A DNA stretch of 64,000 bases from Prinsepia uniflora (GCA_032719365.1 CM064874.1:43116271-43180270); one strand, 5' to 3'; numbered from the stretch's first letter, positions 35,901 to 48,700 are shown. Notes: generated by a model from the sequence alone, not told the origin. Numbers and translations: made by a program.

Positions 35901-38900
35901 CATAACAATAAGTTGGAACATAAGTGATTTATCATGGCAGCTGTTACTTATCTAAGTGGCAAACAACATGAAAATATATGAAAAGTCTAACAAATTGAAT
36001 CTAATTTAGGATATAATTAAATTTTGTAGAGTTTGCAACCATTTTACAATCCCTTGTAGTGACTCAACTAGATGTGGACATGATGAAACGATGAACTTCT
36101 TATCTATTCCACAGTCCTTCCCTTCTTGTTAAAAAATTTTGCGTTTCTATTTACGAAAAAAGATAAAAAAAAATCTATACAACAATTGTCCAAGGCTTCA
36201 ATGCATAGTAAAAATTTTCAAAATATTCCAAAATTTTCAAAATATTCCATGTAAAGTCAATACCTACACATTGTAGGTACAAGAGGAATGTCATGTTTCA
36301 AGTTTACACTCAAAATGGGTTGTTAAACATGGAAACACCAAAAGATGTAAGGAACACAGTTATGAGTGTATTTCTTTACTTATAAACACATTTTTTAATA
36401 TTCAACCATCACTTGCTTGTACAAGGGCAATAACAGTAAAAAAAATTATGGAAACAATGATCATGTGGTCTTGTAAAGTCTGAACGCTATTAAGGCATGC
36501 AAAGTTCAGTAATACCTCCACTGGCGGTTCTCATTATAGTTCCACCATTTGGATTTTCTGATGACTTTGTAAGTCCAGCTAACTTGAGGGCCACAGAATT
36601 TGCCAGGCCCATATGGCCATCCATCCTCGACAGCCAAACCTGTAAAGGAAGTTACGCGAATGAAATTAAAGCACTATTCTGATACCAACTAAAGCACCCA
36701 AAATTCATTTAGTTATGACTTACTGGATTATGAGGTGTGATATCGTCAATCCAAGAGGCCATTGGAAATTCCCCTCCCCAGAGATCATTGTTCCATCCAC
36801 CACCCAAAATCCAAGAATCTTGTTTTGCATCTGATTTTTTAATTTTTTTTTTTTTCAAAGATCAGGTTTTAAAAGATTCAATACAATTCGACAAAAATAT
36901 GAATCAATTTTTTTAAACCAAAAAAAAAAGAAATATTCAATGATATTTCCTGACCATCCATTCCATCAGAAGTTTAGGCAGCGTCGATGATGGTCCATGC
37001 AACTACTTGACATGAGTAAAAGTGATTTTTAACAGAATTTAGTCATAGTTATCATCAATAATGCTCCAACAAAATTCATCTTTTCTTTTATTTTTTTCAT
37101 TTGCAGAAGCAATCAACAAGCACAAAAGAAACTTGAGATAAAAAATTAAAATGGTAAGGAACTGACTTCTCAATGCTTCTTTGACCTTCCTCACAAACTC
37201 ATCTTTTTGACTTATTCCTCGTAGTTCCACACACACCATCTGTTTTCCAGTGGAAATATTTCAATAAATCAGAAAACAAGTTTTTGGGGTTTCGTCAGCA
37301 ACTCAAAGACTTTTTGTTATATGATGCCAACCACAAGATGAACTTTTCTTTTCTAATCCGTAGAAATCCCGAGTCGAAAAAATAAAATATAAATAAGAAA
37401 TCATTAGGTTATTGAACACATTTTCTGTCACAAATTTTTGGGCAAAAACATAGATGCCAACAGTTTAGATACTCATGAAGCATCGAAGTTATCAAATGAA
37501 AGTTTCAGATGCTATCAATTACCATGTCTAATTCATATGATTTTGTACTTAGCATTTGCCTTTCATAAAGCATTTTTCCTAGAAAAAGGTTTCCCTAGAG
37601 AAAGTATTTGTTCAAGGGCAAAAGGAGCAAATAATATTCAGGGAAAAAAAAAAATTTACTGCCTTACCTGGAGTCCCCCAAAAATCAGATGCACATGGGA
37701 ATCGATAAATCCGGGGACAATAATTTTTCCCATAAGATCTAACTTCTTTGTCCTATGTCCAACCATATCCTGCATTTAAGTGAATTCATTCAAGAGAAGG
37801 GTAACAAAATTTAAATGATAAAAGCAACAGTATAAAGTTTGCAATAAAAGTCCACAAAAGAAAATTCAGAAAAGACAATACTTGAATGGGCAATCTAAAA
37901 CGCAAGGCCGACTTAGAAGTGAAAAAAAAGTAGCAAAAATAACAGAAAGATATCAATCAAGCTGTTTAGACAAACAAACCAAAAAAGCACTTACTTTCTT
38001 AGAAAAGTAAGGTGGGAAAATGCATTACATACTTGAGCAAATAGACAAAAAAGATTATTCACAGAGTATCGATTAGTCTAGGATCATAGTTACCATGTAT
38101 TATAGTTTCAAACGAAACAGAAATGTGGGAAAATGGTACTTAAAATTCAATGCATTATAGTTTCAAACGAAACAGAAATGTGGCTTCTTATAGCATAAAA
38201 ATGTAATCAAGTTTCAGTCATCCTAAATGTTTGTACTTAATTATGTTTCTCTAGCCTTTCTTAAAACAACACTTCCAAAATCAGTTTCTGTTGACCATTA
38301 ATCAAATTGCATTTTGAGCATGGATGGATCCTTGCCTGGTGCTGGGAGGGCTATAGCCCTTCCCACCCAAGCTAGATCCTTTAAGATTTTGGGTTTAGCC
38401 CAGCCCAATTTAATTAACCTAGCCTAATTTAAAGCCAGTAATGAAGAGATAATAAAGCATGTTGATGCTATTAAGACTCGAAGGGTACAACTTAAAATTA
38501 GAACGTGATAATTTGTATTTGCATTGCATGTTTAATTATGGATGTTGTTGTAATTTCTATCAAGCTTTTATTTATGTATATAGATGCATTTGAGGGGTAA
38601 GGCTAATTAAGTCCCCCTGACTAGGTGCATCTTTTATGTTAATTAATGAAATTCACTTGTACCGGCGAGTTTCTTTTACATCTACTACATTAGTTTAGCC
38701 CATTTGAAAAATCGGGTTCAGGAACCGTCCCTGGGGGAATGACAGGAGAATATATAAAAACGGGTGAGAAAATCACTCCTTATAAGACAATTGGAGGTGG
38801 AAAAGTTATGAGAACGAAAGCTTTTGTTATGAATGCTAGCAGCCTTATGAATGCTAGCAGCCTGAAAGAGAAGACATTGGAGTTGGTTTTTTAGAGTCTT

Positions 38901-39598
38901 ACAATAATAATGTTTTAGCTTTACTATTTGGGTTCAGCCATTTGGGAAGGTAATGATTTTTTTTTTATGAGGAAATGTGACTCTCAAATTCCCCAGTTTG
39001 TTTGTGTCTATTGATTCTGTTTTGATGCACTCAATCTCGCCGTTGGAAAAACAAGAAGTGCACAAGGAGAAAAAAGGAGTGTGAAGATCACTTCGTCCTA
39101 TCAAAACTCTTCTCAAAAAGAAAATGTCCGAAATTTTGAATCATTTATAAAATACAATTAATTTTATGGCCCAAAGGCTCAGAAGCATCACAAAAATCCA
39201 CAATATAAATCTATGATAAAGTCCATTAAAGCAGTAATTAGAATGAGAAGATTGAGGACCTGAACGGAGGAGTAGTTGCCAACCCGAAGAACCCGACCGT
39301 TGCGAACGGCCATGGAATCGGCGAAAGCGGTAGACTCGTCACTCGTGTATATCTTGGCATTTCTGAGCACCAAGTCCGCCACCGGAGACCTCAAACTGAA
39401 CCACTCTGCAATAAATTCAAGCATTGAAAATTCATATTGAAACTCCAACTAAACCTAAAAAAGAAGGAAAAACAGAATTATGAAAATTGAAAGAGTGGGT
39501 GCGGGAGTTTTACGGTGGTTGGGCTTGAGTAGAGGAAAAGAGACCATAACGGCGAGGGCGAGAGCTACAGAAGCAGAGAGGATTATGTGGAAGTTCAT
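29922..39598 (-). CDS. LAF3: LAF3-like amidohydrolase (LONG AFTER FAR-RED 3), 15 exons, 573 aa
   Basis: Exons, 5' to 3' on the minus strand: 39514-39598, 39260-39405, 37668-37769, 37167-37239, 36724-36830, 36516-36639, 35703-35897, 35053-35138, 34553-34660, 34201-34296, 34020-34118, 33833-33907, 30615-30746, 30367-30482, 29922-30099. Every intron is GT-AG, phases match at all 14 junctions, and the sum is 1,722 nt (573 codons plus TAG). Residues 1-24 are a hydrophobic signal-anchor. Amidohydrolase marks: HVH (102-104), GGGWNND, RGVTTVVDVGRY, KAFADGSIGSNSALFYE, AIHAIGDKAND (His378), EHAQH (409-413), GSDWP (Asp474) and the C-terminal SPGKFADFVIL. Family knowledge: YtcJ-type metal-dependent hydrolase; Arabidopsis LAF3 is a perinuclear component of phytochrome A far-red signalling with unknown substrate. 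The first ATG with the signal-anchor was chosen; the match to the family's usual length supports it. Intron 12 is enlarged to 3.1 kb by a solo LTR. No stop or frameshift seen, so it is probably functional. Confidence 0.93.
31033..33541 (+). mobile_element. Solo LTR in LAF3 intron 12, different chromovirus-like family
   Basis: Starts TGTTACGACCCATACC and ends GGGGTGTGTCA, with CACCA (31028-31032) and CACTA (33542-33546) as a one-mismatch duplication. Layout parallels the LARD LTRs: a TGCATGC motif near 32790, then GTCCACTCACCC and TTTTACCCCTCAGGAC near 32952-32985. Sequence otherwise differs. Oriented against LAF3. The 133-residue ORF at 33322-33723 crosses its 3' edge and has no domain. Confidence 0.7.
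32031..32096. repeat. 21-bp tandem repeat with G-boxes, three units
   Basis: Units of GGTGGCACGTGGTAACCCCA type. CACGTG is at 32034-32039 and 32055-32060; the third unit has CATGTG (32076-32081). It lies in the solo LTR within LAF3 intron 12. Confidence 0.9.
38095..38183. repeat. Two 34-bp direct repeats in LAF3 intron 2
   Basis: ATGTATTATAGTTTCAAACG at 38095 and ATGCATTATAGTTTCAAACG at 38150 begin two copies differing at one base over 34 bp, 55 bp apart: a local segmental duplication. Confidence 0.9.
38319..38733. mobile_element. Possible hAT-type MITE in LAF3 intron 2
   Basis: Left end CATGGATGGATCCT and right end (reverse complement) CAGGGACGGTTCCT match at 11 of 14 positions. The interior has GGGAGGGCTATAGCCC and no ORF. 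The expected 8-bp duplication is not visible, so the boundaries are doubtful. Confidence 0.28.
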
Positions 39599-39739
39599 TT
39601 TTGGAATTTGGAACAGAGTTCTGTGTTGACTGTCAAATCTCTCTCAACTCTGAAAGAAGCTGAAAGAAACACAAAATTGAGCCTCTTCCGACTTCAGACT
39701 TCACTCTTTACTTCGGACTTCGGGGGTCGAATTTCAGTA

Positions 39740-39792
39740 CACGTGGAAAAGTTCGCCAAGACACAATATAGTCACACGTGACACATCACGTG
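39740..39792 (-). promoter_or_regulatory. Cluster of three G-boxes upstream of LAF3
   Basis: CACGTG at 39740-39745, 39775-39780 and 39787-39792, which is 142 to 194 bp upstream of the LAF3 start codon. The last two lie in CACGTGAC context. G-boxes are bound by bZIP and bHLH factors such as HY5 and PIFs in light responses, which fits the family role. No convincing TATA box is visible between them and the ATG. Confidence 0.65.
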
Positions 39793-40737
39793 ACTAATTT
39801 AATGTCCAACCAAAAAAATACATGGTGAGGAACCGGATCATTTCAACAATCAAACATTTTGAAATAATTTGGCAATTTTTACCTTATTATAATTAAACTA
39901 GTATTCCAACTCGCGTGATGCCACGGGAATAGAAAATTTGAGGTTGAATCTTGTTTGGCTATGTTATGAATTGTTATAAACCTTAGAAAACATGTTTCAT
40001 TATAAAGCAACGTATGTACATATAACTAATGTGAGTGTTTATAGCTACAGATAAAGATATCTATATATAATTATTATGCACCTGAGTTTATGGATACATT
40101 GATATACATAGTAGAAGATGTGAGAAACATCATAGACCAACATATTACGCTAAAACCAAAATGAGTGTTGGTTCACAAGAAGATGGATGCTCAAAAAAGT
40201 GGCAAAACAGTTTGTAGTTGCAACAGAAGGATGGATGCAATCTTGATCAGCTTTTAGTGCATGTTTACTCTTCTTTTCAATCCATGTAGTTTATTCTTCC
40301 TTTTCTTTTGTTTTCCTGCTAAAATATGTAAGTTAGTAGTGGTTAGTAACAATCAAATATTGATATGTAATTTAAAAGAATAATTAAAGTTAAAAATGTG
40401 AATTACAATTAATAATGATCAATATGAATAGGAATTTAGTTAATATAAGAGAAATGAGATAATCCTTACTTATATTTTGCGTTAATAGTAACTTGAGATT
40501 TGCTTTTTTTAAGGGATTTGATTGGGAGATTTTCAAATCTATTTTTGTCCTCGTCTGAATCTTGTTCATTTACATTAATTTCTTCATTGGATAGCGGATT
40601 ATCGCATTTTGATGTACATAATAGATAGAAAAATATAAAAGTAATGAGTTGTCTATTTATAACTTAGTTTACTTTGGTTTATTATGGAAAATAAGTTTAT
40701 ATAAAAATTTGGAGAGATTTAAGGTTAAGTGATCAGT
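39793..40737. other. Remaining upstream region of LAF3
   Basis: AT-rich, with no ORF over 60 codons, RNA gene or recognisable transposon end. Probably distal promoter and intergenic DNA. It ends where the next LARD-family LTR begins. Confidence 0.5.
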
Positions 40738-42325
40738 TATAACGACCCGTCCCGAATTAGCGGGATTAATTAAAGATTAATGACGGATTAGCGAGACTAA
40801 TCGAGGATCAAACGAGAATTAACGGACGTTCAAGGGGAAATGACGATTTTGTCTCTAGAATGGGCGAAATGTTGACTTTTTGTTCAAACGGTCAAATGGA
40901 CTTTAGTCGATGACTGTGACGTAATTCGGGACGTCACGAGTTCATAGACAGTTGGCACGTACGATTCCGACATTCGAGGAAGAAGTTGTGACGATTAGAA
41001 GTTTGGGGGTATTTTGGTAATTTGGTTGAATAGGGGCCAACGGTTGACTTTTGACCCGGGAGGTCAGATGGTCGAGGGCCGAGGATCGTCACGTAGATCA
41101 GAGCGATACGAATCCGTAGACAAGCGGCACGTCGAATTCGGACGTTCGACGGAGAAGTTACGGTTCATGGAAGTTCAAACGTACTATTGCACGTTTTACG
41201 AGACAGAAGACTTTTGGCAGCAAGTGGGGCCCAAATTTTTGGACAGGCCCAATGGATGAGTGACAAGTGTCACCCATCCATTGCCCAGCCCAAAAAACTC
41301 ATGCATATCCATCCATTTCCTTCATCGATCATTTTCTCATTTCCAAACCCAAACCCGATCCATCATTCCCAATCCAATCCAAACCCTTCAACCCTATGAT
41401 CATGTCTGAGGAACCAAGAGAGTGAAAGGAGAACTGAAGAAGGTGGTGGCAGGCCAGGAGCAACGCCGCCGTCCACGACGGTGGCAACTCAACCAAGGGA
41501 AGCTCGGTTTTGTCCAATTTCCATTTCTTTTGATTTCAAACGTTATGGGCCATTTTGGGTGATTGTAATGGGTTTGTTGAGTTACTAGGGTCGTGTTAGG
41601 ATGATTTTAAGGGAGGTTGCAGGTTAAGGAACCCCTGGGGAGGAACTGGGTAAACCAAACTGTGAGAGCAAGCTTGGACCGGTTGGATTTCATGAGTTTT
41701 AGAGGATTTGGTTCATAGGTTTAGGTACCTAGGGTCGAATTAGGAAGGATAGAATCGATTAGGAAGAGAAAAGATGAAAATTGAACAGTGTAGGAGCCTG
41801 GACCGGTCACGCCGATCCAGTTGCAGAATTGAAACGGGCCGGCCGATTCGGACCAGCCTGACCAAGAAAGAAGATGACTCTGTGCAGGGCGCGTGAGGCC
41901 CACGCGCAGAGTCATCCTAGGGCGCGTGCAGGCGCGTGGTGAATAATTTGAGGGAGGTTCCAACATGTGAAATCATTTATTTGATGTAACGAACATTTTG
42001 GGACTGGTTTCGAGTCGATTGGACATCGTCTCGATATAGTTCGGGTTGTCCGAAGTTTTCGATGCGCGTTTAAAAATAGTCAAAAATCTTAAAAAAATTA
42101 TGGGGCTTTAGTGAGGGGTTAATTAAGTAGTTAATAACCCTCTAAAGTGATTTGGACAGGTTTGGGAACCCCGAAGGTGAAGATTGACCAGGGAAGGCGT
42201 ACGACGCGCGTATCGAGGCAGCAACGCGGACGGTCTGTGAGTGGACTTTCTTTCTAAAATCGATGCATGCATAAATGTTTTATATGTGTTTTAATATGTT
42301 TTTTGGGATGCCTTGAGTGCATTTT

Positions 42326-45300
42326 TGACAGGACCCACCCCGATTATCGCCTCGATAATCGGGAAGCATCCTGCTCCCGTCTGACAATCGAATCCAAAAG
42401 ACCGGAAAACTAAATAATATTACATCACACCCATTGTCAGACCAGGGAGATTAAACAAATACAACCGACTGGACGTCAAGTCCACAGTTTCACAGAGCAA
42501 TATTACAAAACAGGTTAAAGAACAAATCCTACTCTGTGAACTAACTACTCCGCAACAGAAACTTTATGCCTCTGCCTCTGCCTCGGTGCTAGCCCCCGAA
42601 CTTGTACCACGACCTGGAGTGTAGTTAAACAACAAAGTGTGAGTGGGCCGAAACAAAGGTTTACAGAAAACAGTTTAAGGAAATCGGGGTTCGCCCTCCA
42701 GTTTTACAACATGCATGCATAACCAAATATTCAAAAAAAATCGCTTATTAAACCTTTGAAAACTCTTTTTCTGAAACACATGAAAAACGTGACAGGAAAA
42801 CCATCACAACTCGCGTAAAACAATATAATATTACCAAAACCCAGAATCCGTCATTTGCAACATCATTTACGCAAACCAAGTAAAAAGTGAGTCAATAATC
42901 ACAATTAAACCGTTGGATCCATCCGAGTCTTTAAACTCAATATCAGGCCTTCCCGGGATATCAACGAGTCTTTAAACTCAAAACATGATCAATAGGCCTC
43001 GGGGGTATCACAATAATCGAGTCTTTAAATTCACGAGTCTTTAAACTCAATCTGGGTCTTCAAACCCAATTTTCGGGCCCGCCCCCGTCATCAATAAACC
43101 GGGTCTTTAAACCCAAAACCAGATCCAACAATCAACCGGGTCTTTAAACCCAAAACCGTTTTTAAACACATTAAACCAGGATTCAACATAAACTGTTTTC
43201 CAACATCATTCCGAAATCATATCACGTCATAGTAGGACTTATGTCCAAATTCACATGCAATTTCCAAAACATGCAATTCCCGAAATCACTTCACAATTAT
43301 AATCAAAACATCATAAATCCGTAACATGCATAATCATATCCAGATACTTCATCAAAACATCATTCATGCATAAGCAAAAACCGTAACCTCGAATTGCGTG
43401 AAATACGATGAATATCTCGAAAAGCGTGAAAATACGTAAAATCGAATTATCATATCACCATCATAAAATCATATGCAAAACCATAAGATAAACCAGTAAA
43501 ATAGTCATGCATGCCCAGTTTAGAAATCAAAAAGTCCACTCACTGTTTTAGGACGCGTCAATCGCGTCCCGCGCGCTCCTCCGTAGCTTCGGAAGTGTCC
43601 GGGCCTGTAAAAACGTACAAGAAGGGTTACAAATGTCATCAAATAGCTCGTATGATTTTTCCTAATTTTCCCGGATTTTCCGACAAAATAAACCTTAAGG
43701 ACCTAAACTTCCGAGCTCCCGAAATTATCCCGAATGACTCCCGAACAACTCGAACTCTAAAGATAAAATGTTAATTAATCTGAAAGGATTAAATCTCATG
43801 TTGACCGTGATCGGAGTTGACATCCCACGCGCCGTCACGCGCCGTCCAAAGTGGATGCGCGTGAAGGCCACGCGCCAAGCTACAGTACCTTCGTCCTTAC
43901 CCAGATAGACTGATAAACGGGTCTATTACCCGCGACTCAACCCGACCAGTTCAAGCTCAATTCTCAATCAATTCTTCCCGTTTTCAATCCTATTATCTTC
44001 TCTAATCCATTAATTTTAGGTCTGTACTAACGATCAATCTCGACTAACATTAAATCGACCCAACTCAAGCTCAAACAGTCGAACAAGTCGACCTATGGAA
44101 CTCACCCTACATGGTTCCATTTCCAAATTAATTTCACCAGTAGCTTAAGGGGACTTAGACGAACACAATGGTACAATCAATTGGACTCGCCGTTACTTGG
44201 AAGTCGTCGTCCTCAACACTGGTTTTCCTCTGAAACTGAGACTCAGGTTCCCGGCCAACCAGTCCTCCTCTTCCTTCGATTCTTGCACGGTTGTGCTCGT
44301 AGTGACCCCAGAAGTCCAACACGGCCCTCGGTTTCGATCAACAAGCCCCAGAAATTAAATGTGATTTTCCCTCCAACTGGTTCTTCCCTGAACAGCAACT
44401 CAGGTTCTTGGGCCAACCGTGATCATTCCCCCTCAGTTCTTGCACCGTCGTGATTCTGCTACTCCCAGAAGTCCCTCAGTGTTTTTAGATTGATCCCAAA
44501 ACCCGTAGGAATTGAACTCTGAGATTTCCCCCCAAAAACCTGAAAATGTTTTCTCACCGTCTCTCTCAACCTCAGCCTTCACACTGATGCACCAAATGAC
44601 CCAAACGAATCCTCTCCTCACTCTCTTACACGGTCGATCGATCAATGTGGCCAACAACTCGTGGGAGACCAACTGTGGTCTCTGAAAATGGGTTTCCCGC
44701 AAGCACAGACTCCATGGCCATTTTTAATCCCAGCCGTGCTCTGAGCTCTGATCAAGCCTCCCATGCTGTGCTTCCCACTTCCTCATTTCTCTTAAACAAA
44801 GCCCACACATCAGTCCACTAAGCCATAAACAAATGCAAGGTCAAAACACCACGGCATGACCGTGTGCTCTGCTTTTCACGGTGGTGCTACATTAGCCGCC
44901 GTGAAATGACCAAAATGCCCATCTATGCAATAATTACCAAAATGCCCTCCAACTTCCGTGACCCATAACTCGGTCACCCGTCGTCCGCTTCACGCGTGCC
45001 GCCTGTCGTTGTACTCAGGGCGTCGAGACGAAAATAACGGTCTTCGAGTCAAATGAATATCAATTGTCAAACAAAAAGTCAACTTTTTCCCTTATAACGT
45101 CCAATTTACGATAATGCCCCTGGACTTCCGCACGTCATAACTTTCACCATGTTCGTCCGAATCGAACGTGCCACCTGTCTATGAACTCGTGACGTCCCGA
45201 ACTACGTCACAGTCATCACTCAACGTCCGTTCGCCCTCCAATCAAACAGTCAACAAATTGCCCATACGAATCACAAGGGTAAAAACGTCATTTTATTCAT

Positions 45301-45342
45301 TATTTTACAATATTACATTTCCAGAATGTCCGGGGCGTTACA
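42326..45342 (-). mobile_element. Solo LTR G nested in LTR H
   Basis: 3,017 bp minus-strand LTR, from TGACAGGACCCACCCC (42326) to CCGGGGCGTTACA (45342), with a perfect ATTTT duplication (42321-42325 and 45343-45347). LTR H continues across it. It contains the CGAGTCTTTAAACTC array (42918-43160) and the GC-rich block (43828-43880). ORFs inside are short and unrecognised. Confidence 0.9.
42918..43160. repeat. Array of covarying short palindromes in LTR G
   Basis: Several CGAGTCTTTAAACTC units followed by GGGTCTTTAAACCC units: the A/T and G/C changes occur in both arms. Equivalent in position to 2058-2310 of LTR A. Confidence 0.75.
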
Positions 45343-46169
45343 ATTTTGGTGTGTGTTTACGTATGGGCACGTATTTCGAGGTTTTCGGGTTTTATACGTG
45401 CTTATACGTGCTTACGCTTTCGGTTGTCATGAAATGGTTTTGAAAAGGTAAAACCGGGCATGAGACCCATTTGGATTTGGTTTTGACTCGGGCATGAGGC
45501 CCTATTGATGACCTACGGGTCTGAGTCGTGGTCGCTACGGGTGCTGTGTGCACGACGACGGACGACATGACGCTCGCCTTCGGATTGGGATGCATTCCTT
45601 CCGGAGAGGTCACGATGCACGTCCCGTTGTTGAGCAGCCACTGTAGGCTCGACTTCGGAGTGCTGACGATTTAGAGGATTGATCAGCGACGTGTGCACCA
45701 TGGTCTCGAGATGGTCGTGGCAGTGATGTGTTCACTGCGACATACCAGGATTGAGAGCAGTTCTGGATTGATGGTTGCATGCATCGCTATGATCGGGATC
45801 ATAACTGACCCGGAGATATCGGGCTCGATGCCTTATTGATTTACGAGTTCGGGCTTGATAGGTCTTCAAATAAATATTATTTTATATTATTTTATACCCT
45901 TTATACTTGACTTTTATTATTAAATTAATAAAAAAATTGGAGAAAATAATATATTTTGTGGGATTTTTGCAGATATAAATAAAGCATGAAATTCTGAGCA
46001 TTTTGGCGATGAATCATCCCAATCGGAGTTTTAACGAAAAAGATATGACTAAAAGAATGGAGGCCGCCAAAATTTGCTTGGAATTTCGATGGGAAGCTAC
46101 TGAAATCCAGAAGCTCAAGCCAAAAACCAGCAGCCCTATTTCCTCATTTTCAACCATTTTGGCTAATTT

Positions 46170-46325
46170 TTCAGCATACTTGCCCCAAAATCAGCATATT
46201 TGCCCCAAAATCAGCATCTTTTCTCTAAAATCAGCATCTTTTCCCTAAAATCAGCCAATATTTTCCCCAAAATCAGCATTTTTTACCCAAAATCAGCCAA
46301 TATTTTCCCCAAAATCAGCCAACCT
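46170..46325 (+). repeat. Minisatellite CCCCAAAATCAGC in Athila LTR
   Basis: About seven degenerate units of 18-24 bp, each with CC(C/T)(C/T)AAAATCAGC. The 3' LTR has about four (60925-61005), so copy number changed after insertion or differed by recombination. Confidence 0.85.
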
Positions 46326-46398
46326 CATCATTTCACTTTGGAATATTTTTATTGTAATTTTTATTTTATTTTTTAGAGTTTAATTTGATTTTTCTCCT

Positions 46399-46406
46399 TA
46401 TAAATA
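46399..46406 (+). promoter_or_regulatory. TATA box of the Athila 5' LTR
   Basis: TATAAATA followed by GGGGTTCATTTCAC, conserved in the 3' LTR at 61080-61087. Confidence 0.7.
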
Positions 46407-47400
46407 GGGGTTCATTTCACTTGTTGAAGGACACTTCTTAGAGGCACACAATTGAGCCTTCCTTAAGAGAAACTATGGCAAAATATTTCCAATACAAAGT
46501 TTAGAGTTTGAGTGCATATTTCCCGTGTTTATTTTCTCCATCTTCACAAGGTTTCGTCTGCTGTCGGAGAACCGTAAGAATAACAATTCATTGTTTTCAT
46601 CCTCCTTGAAAGTGTAACAATTGTTCTCCATTTACTTAAACTCTTATTTTGTTATTAGTTTTTATTATAGTTCAACATATGTGTGGTATTTTCTTGCTAT
46701 TACTTATAAGTGTTAAATGCAATCCTCATGTGTGCTAATTTATGAATCTTAGTTATTTTATACATTTTAGTGCTTCATACTTTAATTTGATGTTAAGTGT
46801 TTTATCCCCTGTCAGTGCACTTAGAGTAGAATTGAAGAGACTTAATGTTGATCAATGTCGGCGCGTTCAGTCAAAAACAAAAGGTAAATCATATTGTAAG
46901 TGTCGGCCGCTGTGGGTGCATTTATAATATTGAAAAATATATAAAAGTAATTGAGACGATTAAGGTAAAATTTCGTGATTGCTTTAATATTTGCAATTAT
47001 TAGAGTGTTGGTAAGATATGTGTTTTAAGAAGGTCACTTGTACATAGGTTAAAATAAAATTAGAATTAGTTTTATACTTGTTGTTACTTGTATTTGTATG
47101 ATTACAATCCCTCAAAACCCCCAATTTAATTATTTATTCTTTTATTCATTAATTCTTTATTCTTTTATTCATTTATTCTTTAATTTATTAATTCTTTGAT
47201 TATTTAATTCTTTGATTATTTTATTTTTTAATTCATTAATTTATTCATTATTCTTTCCCACTAACATATTATTAATATTCCCTAATTTCTTCCGTTAAGA
47301 ACGATCTCTATTTACCAATACTACATCTACACAAAAAAGGTTTAAATTGCATAATACTCGAATTACGTGTTTAATTTGATGCGTAATTTGGGCGTTGTTA

Positions 47401-48700
47401 ATTTTTGGCGCCGTTACTGGGGAAATTAAAAATCATTCTTAATGTGTATAAAATTGTTTATATATAAAATGTCCATACTTATGAATAATGTTTATATATT
47501 GTAAATGTCTTTAACTTTTATTTTTACACTATTCCATTATACTTGTTTAACTAGCTTTATTCCATTACATTTTATTTCATTACTCTTTATTCCCTTAACT
47601 TTATGTTCACACTTTAAATTTATTTCATTAACTTTAAATTTATTCCATTAACTTTTTTTTTCAATAACTTTTTTTTCTTTATTCCATTAACTTTATGTTT
47701 ACACTTATTTTATTCTTATTTAATTATTTGTTTGGTTATGTCTTGATAAACTTTAAATTTAAATTTAAAAAAAAAATCGGAATTAAAAAAATTTTAAAGA
47801 AAAAAATTTAAAAAAAATCCAAAAAAAAAAGTAAGAAACTTTATTTATCTTTGACTTTCCTAAAGTGTAAATATTGTTTCCTATTAAATGTTTTAGAGTT
47901 GCATGAATCTCAGAACCCCTTTTTCTTCAAAATCTTACTTTCGGGAACAGGTAATGCCCCTCTTATTTACTTTCTCCTTAACCCTTCATGATGTGTGGAT
48001 TTCATCACCACACACCATATACTCGAATCTATGGACATGAGGTTGGGGCGGAGTTCGTAAACACTTGGGTTTGGTAATTCACTAAATCGTCATTCAGATT
48101 GATCATAGTGTCTAGGAGAGTTATGACGGGTGACAAGTTTTGGATTAAGAAAGGGAACACCAATGGAGTATATGCCAAGCTAGCCTCGGGGTGCTCTCGA
48201 AATTATTCTTACTTCTCGTGTTACATCTATCTCAACTGGCCATGATTAATGTTGAATGGTGGAATGGTGGTTATCAGTACGCACAGACCGTACGCCCGGG
48301 AAAGTACTATGAGAAGCGGAAGGGGAAAGTTATTCATGACACTCTAAAACTCTACTTATTGCATTATTAGTTTGCATTTGGAACTTGTGCATTTTCTTTC
48401 TATTAACGTGATTTTTTTTTGTTAATTCTGGTTTCCATTTATGTGATACTTTATGCAAATCTCTACTCTCATACTCTTATTATCTCTTCTTGTGTATATG
48501 TAATTCCGGTTTAAATTTATGCAGTCATACTTGTTTGTACCTCACATTTTCTTGCTAATTGTGATTTCCTTAACTTATATTTCTAATACTAACCCTAACT
48601 TTTGTAACAAATATCTTGTTTTAATTAACTTTCACTAGCTACTTACTTGTGTATACTTGCCTTCTAACTTAGTGTTCTGTTTTAATATAGGTACGAACTT
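47401..48700 (+). other. Athila leader region with primer binding site
   Basis: The primer site TGGCGCCGTTACTGGGGA is at 47406-47423, matching the 3' end of tRNA-Asp type primers used by Athila. The rest is AT-rich untranslated leader with homopolymer runs. No ORF. Confidence 0.8.

Larger units (their letters stand above)
40738..45855 (+). repeat. 5' LTR of LARD-3 (copy H), split by LTR G and truncated by Athila
   Basis: LTR sequence at 40738-42325 and 45348-45855. It holds the palindrome 41254-41279, the GC-rich block (41885-41940) and GGTCTGTGAGTGGAC plus GATGCATGCATAA (42231-42272). About 2.1 kb of an expected 2.9 kb is present; the remainder would lie beyond the Athila insertion and is deleted. 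Confidence 0.75.
45856..47400 (+). repeat. 5' LTR of the Athila element
   Basis: 1,545 bp starting TGATAGGTCTTC and ending GCGTTGTTA, where the usual CA has become TA. TATA box at 46399-46406 (TATAAATA). It shares a CCCCAAAATCAGC minisatellite with the 3' LTR. The left flank is GGGCT; the matching right flank was lost. Confidence 0.85.

Noticed and set aside
38319..38733. Secure hAT MITE in LAF3 intron 2
   Set aside because: The end similarity is suggestive but no 8-bp duplication is found; kept only as a low-confidence feature.
29922..39598. Initial suspicion that LAF3 is a pseudogene because its ORFs are scattered over 10 kb
   Set aside because: Checking every splice junction gave 15 in-phase exons with all motifs and no stop, so the scatter is just long introns.
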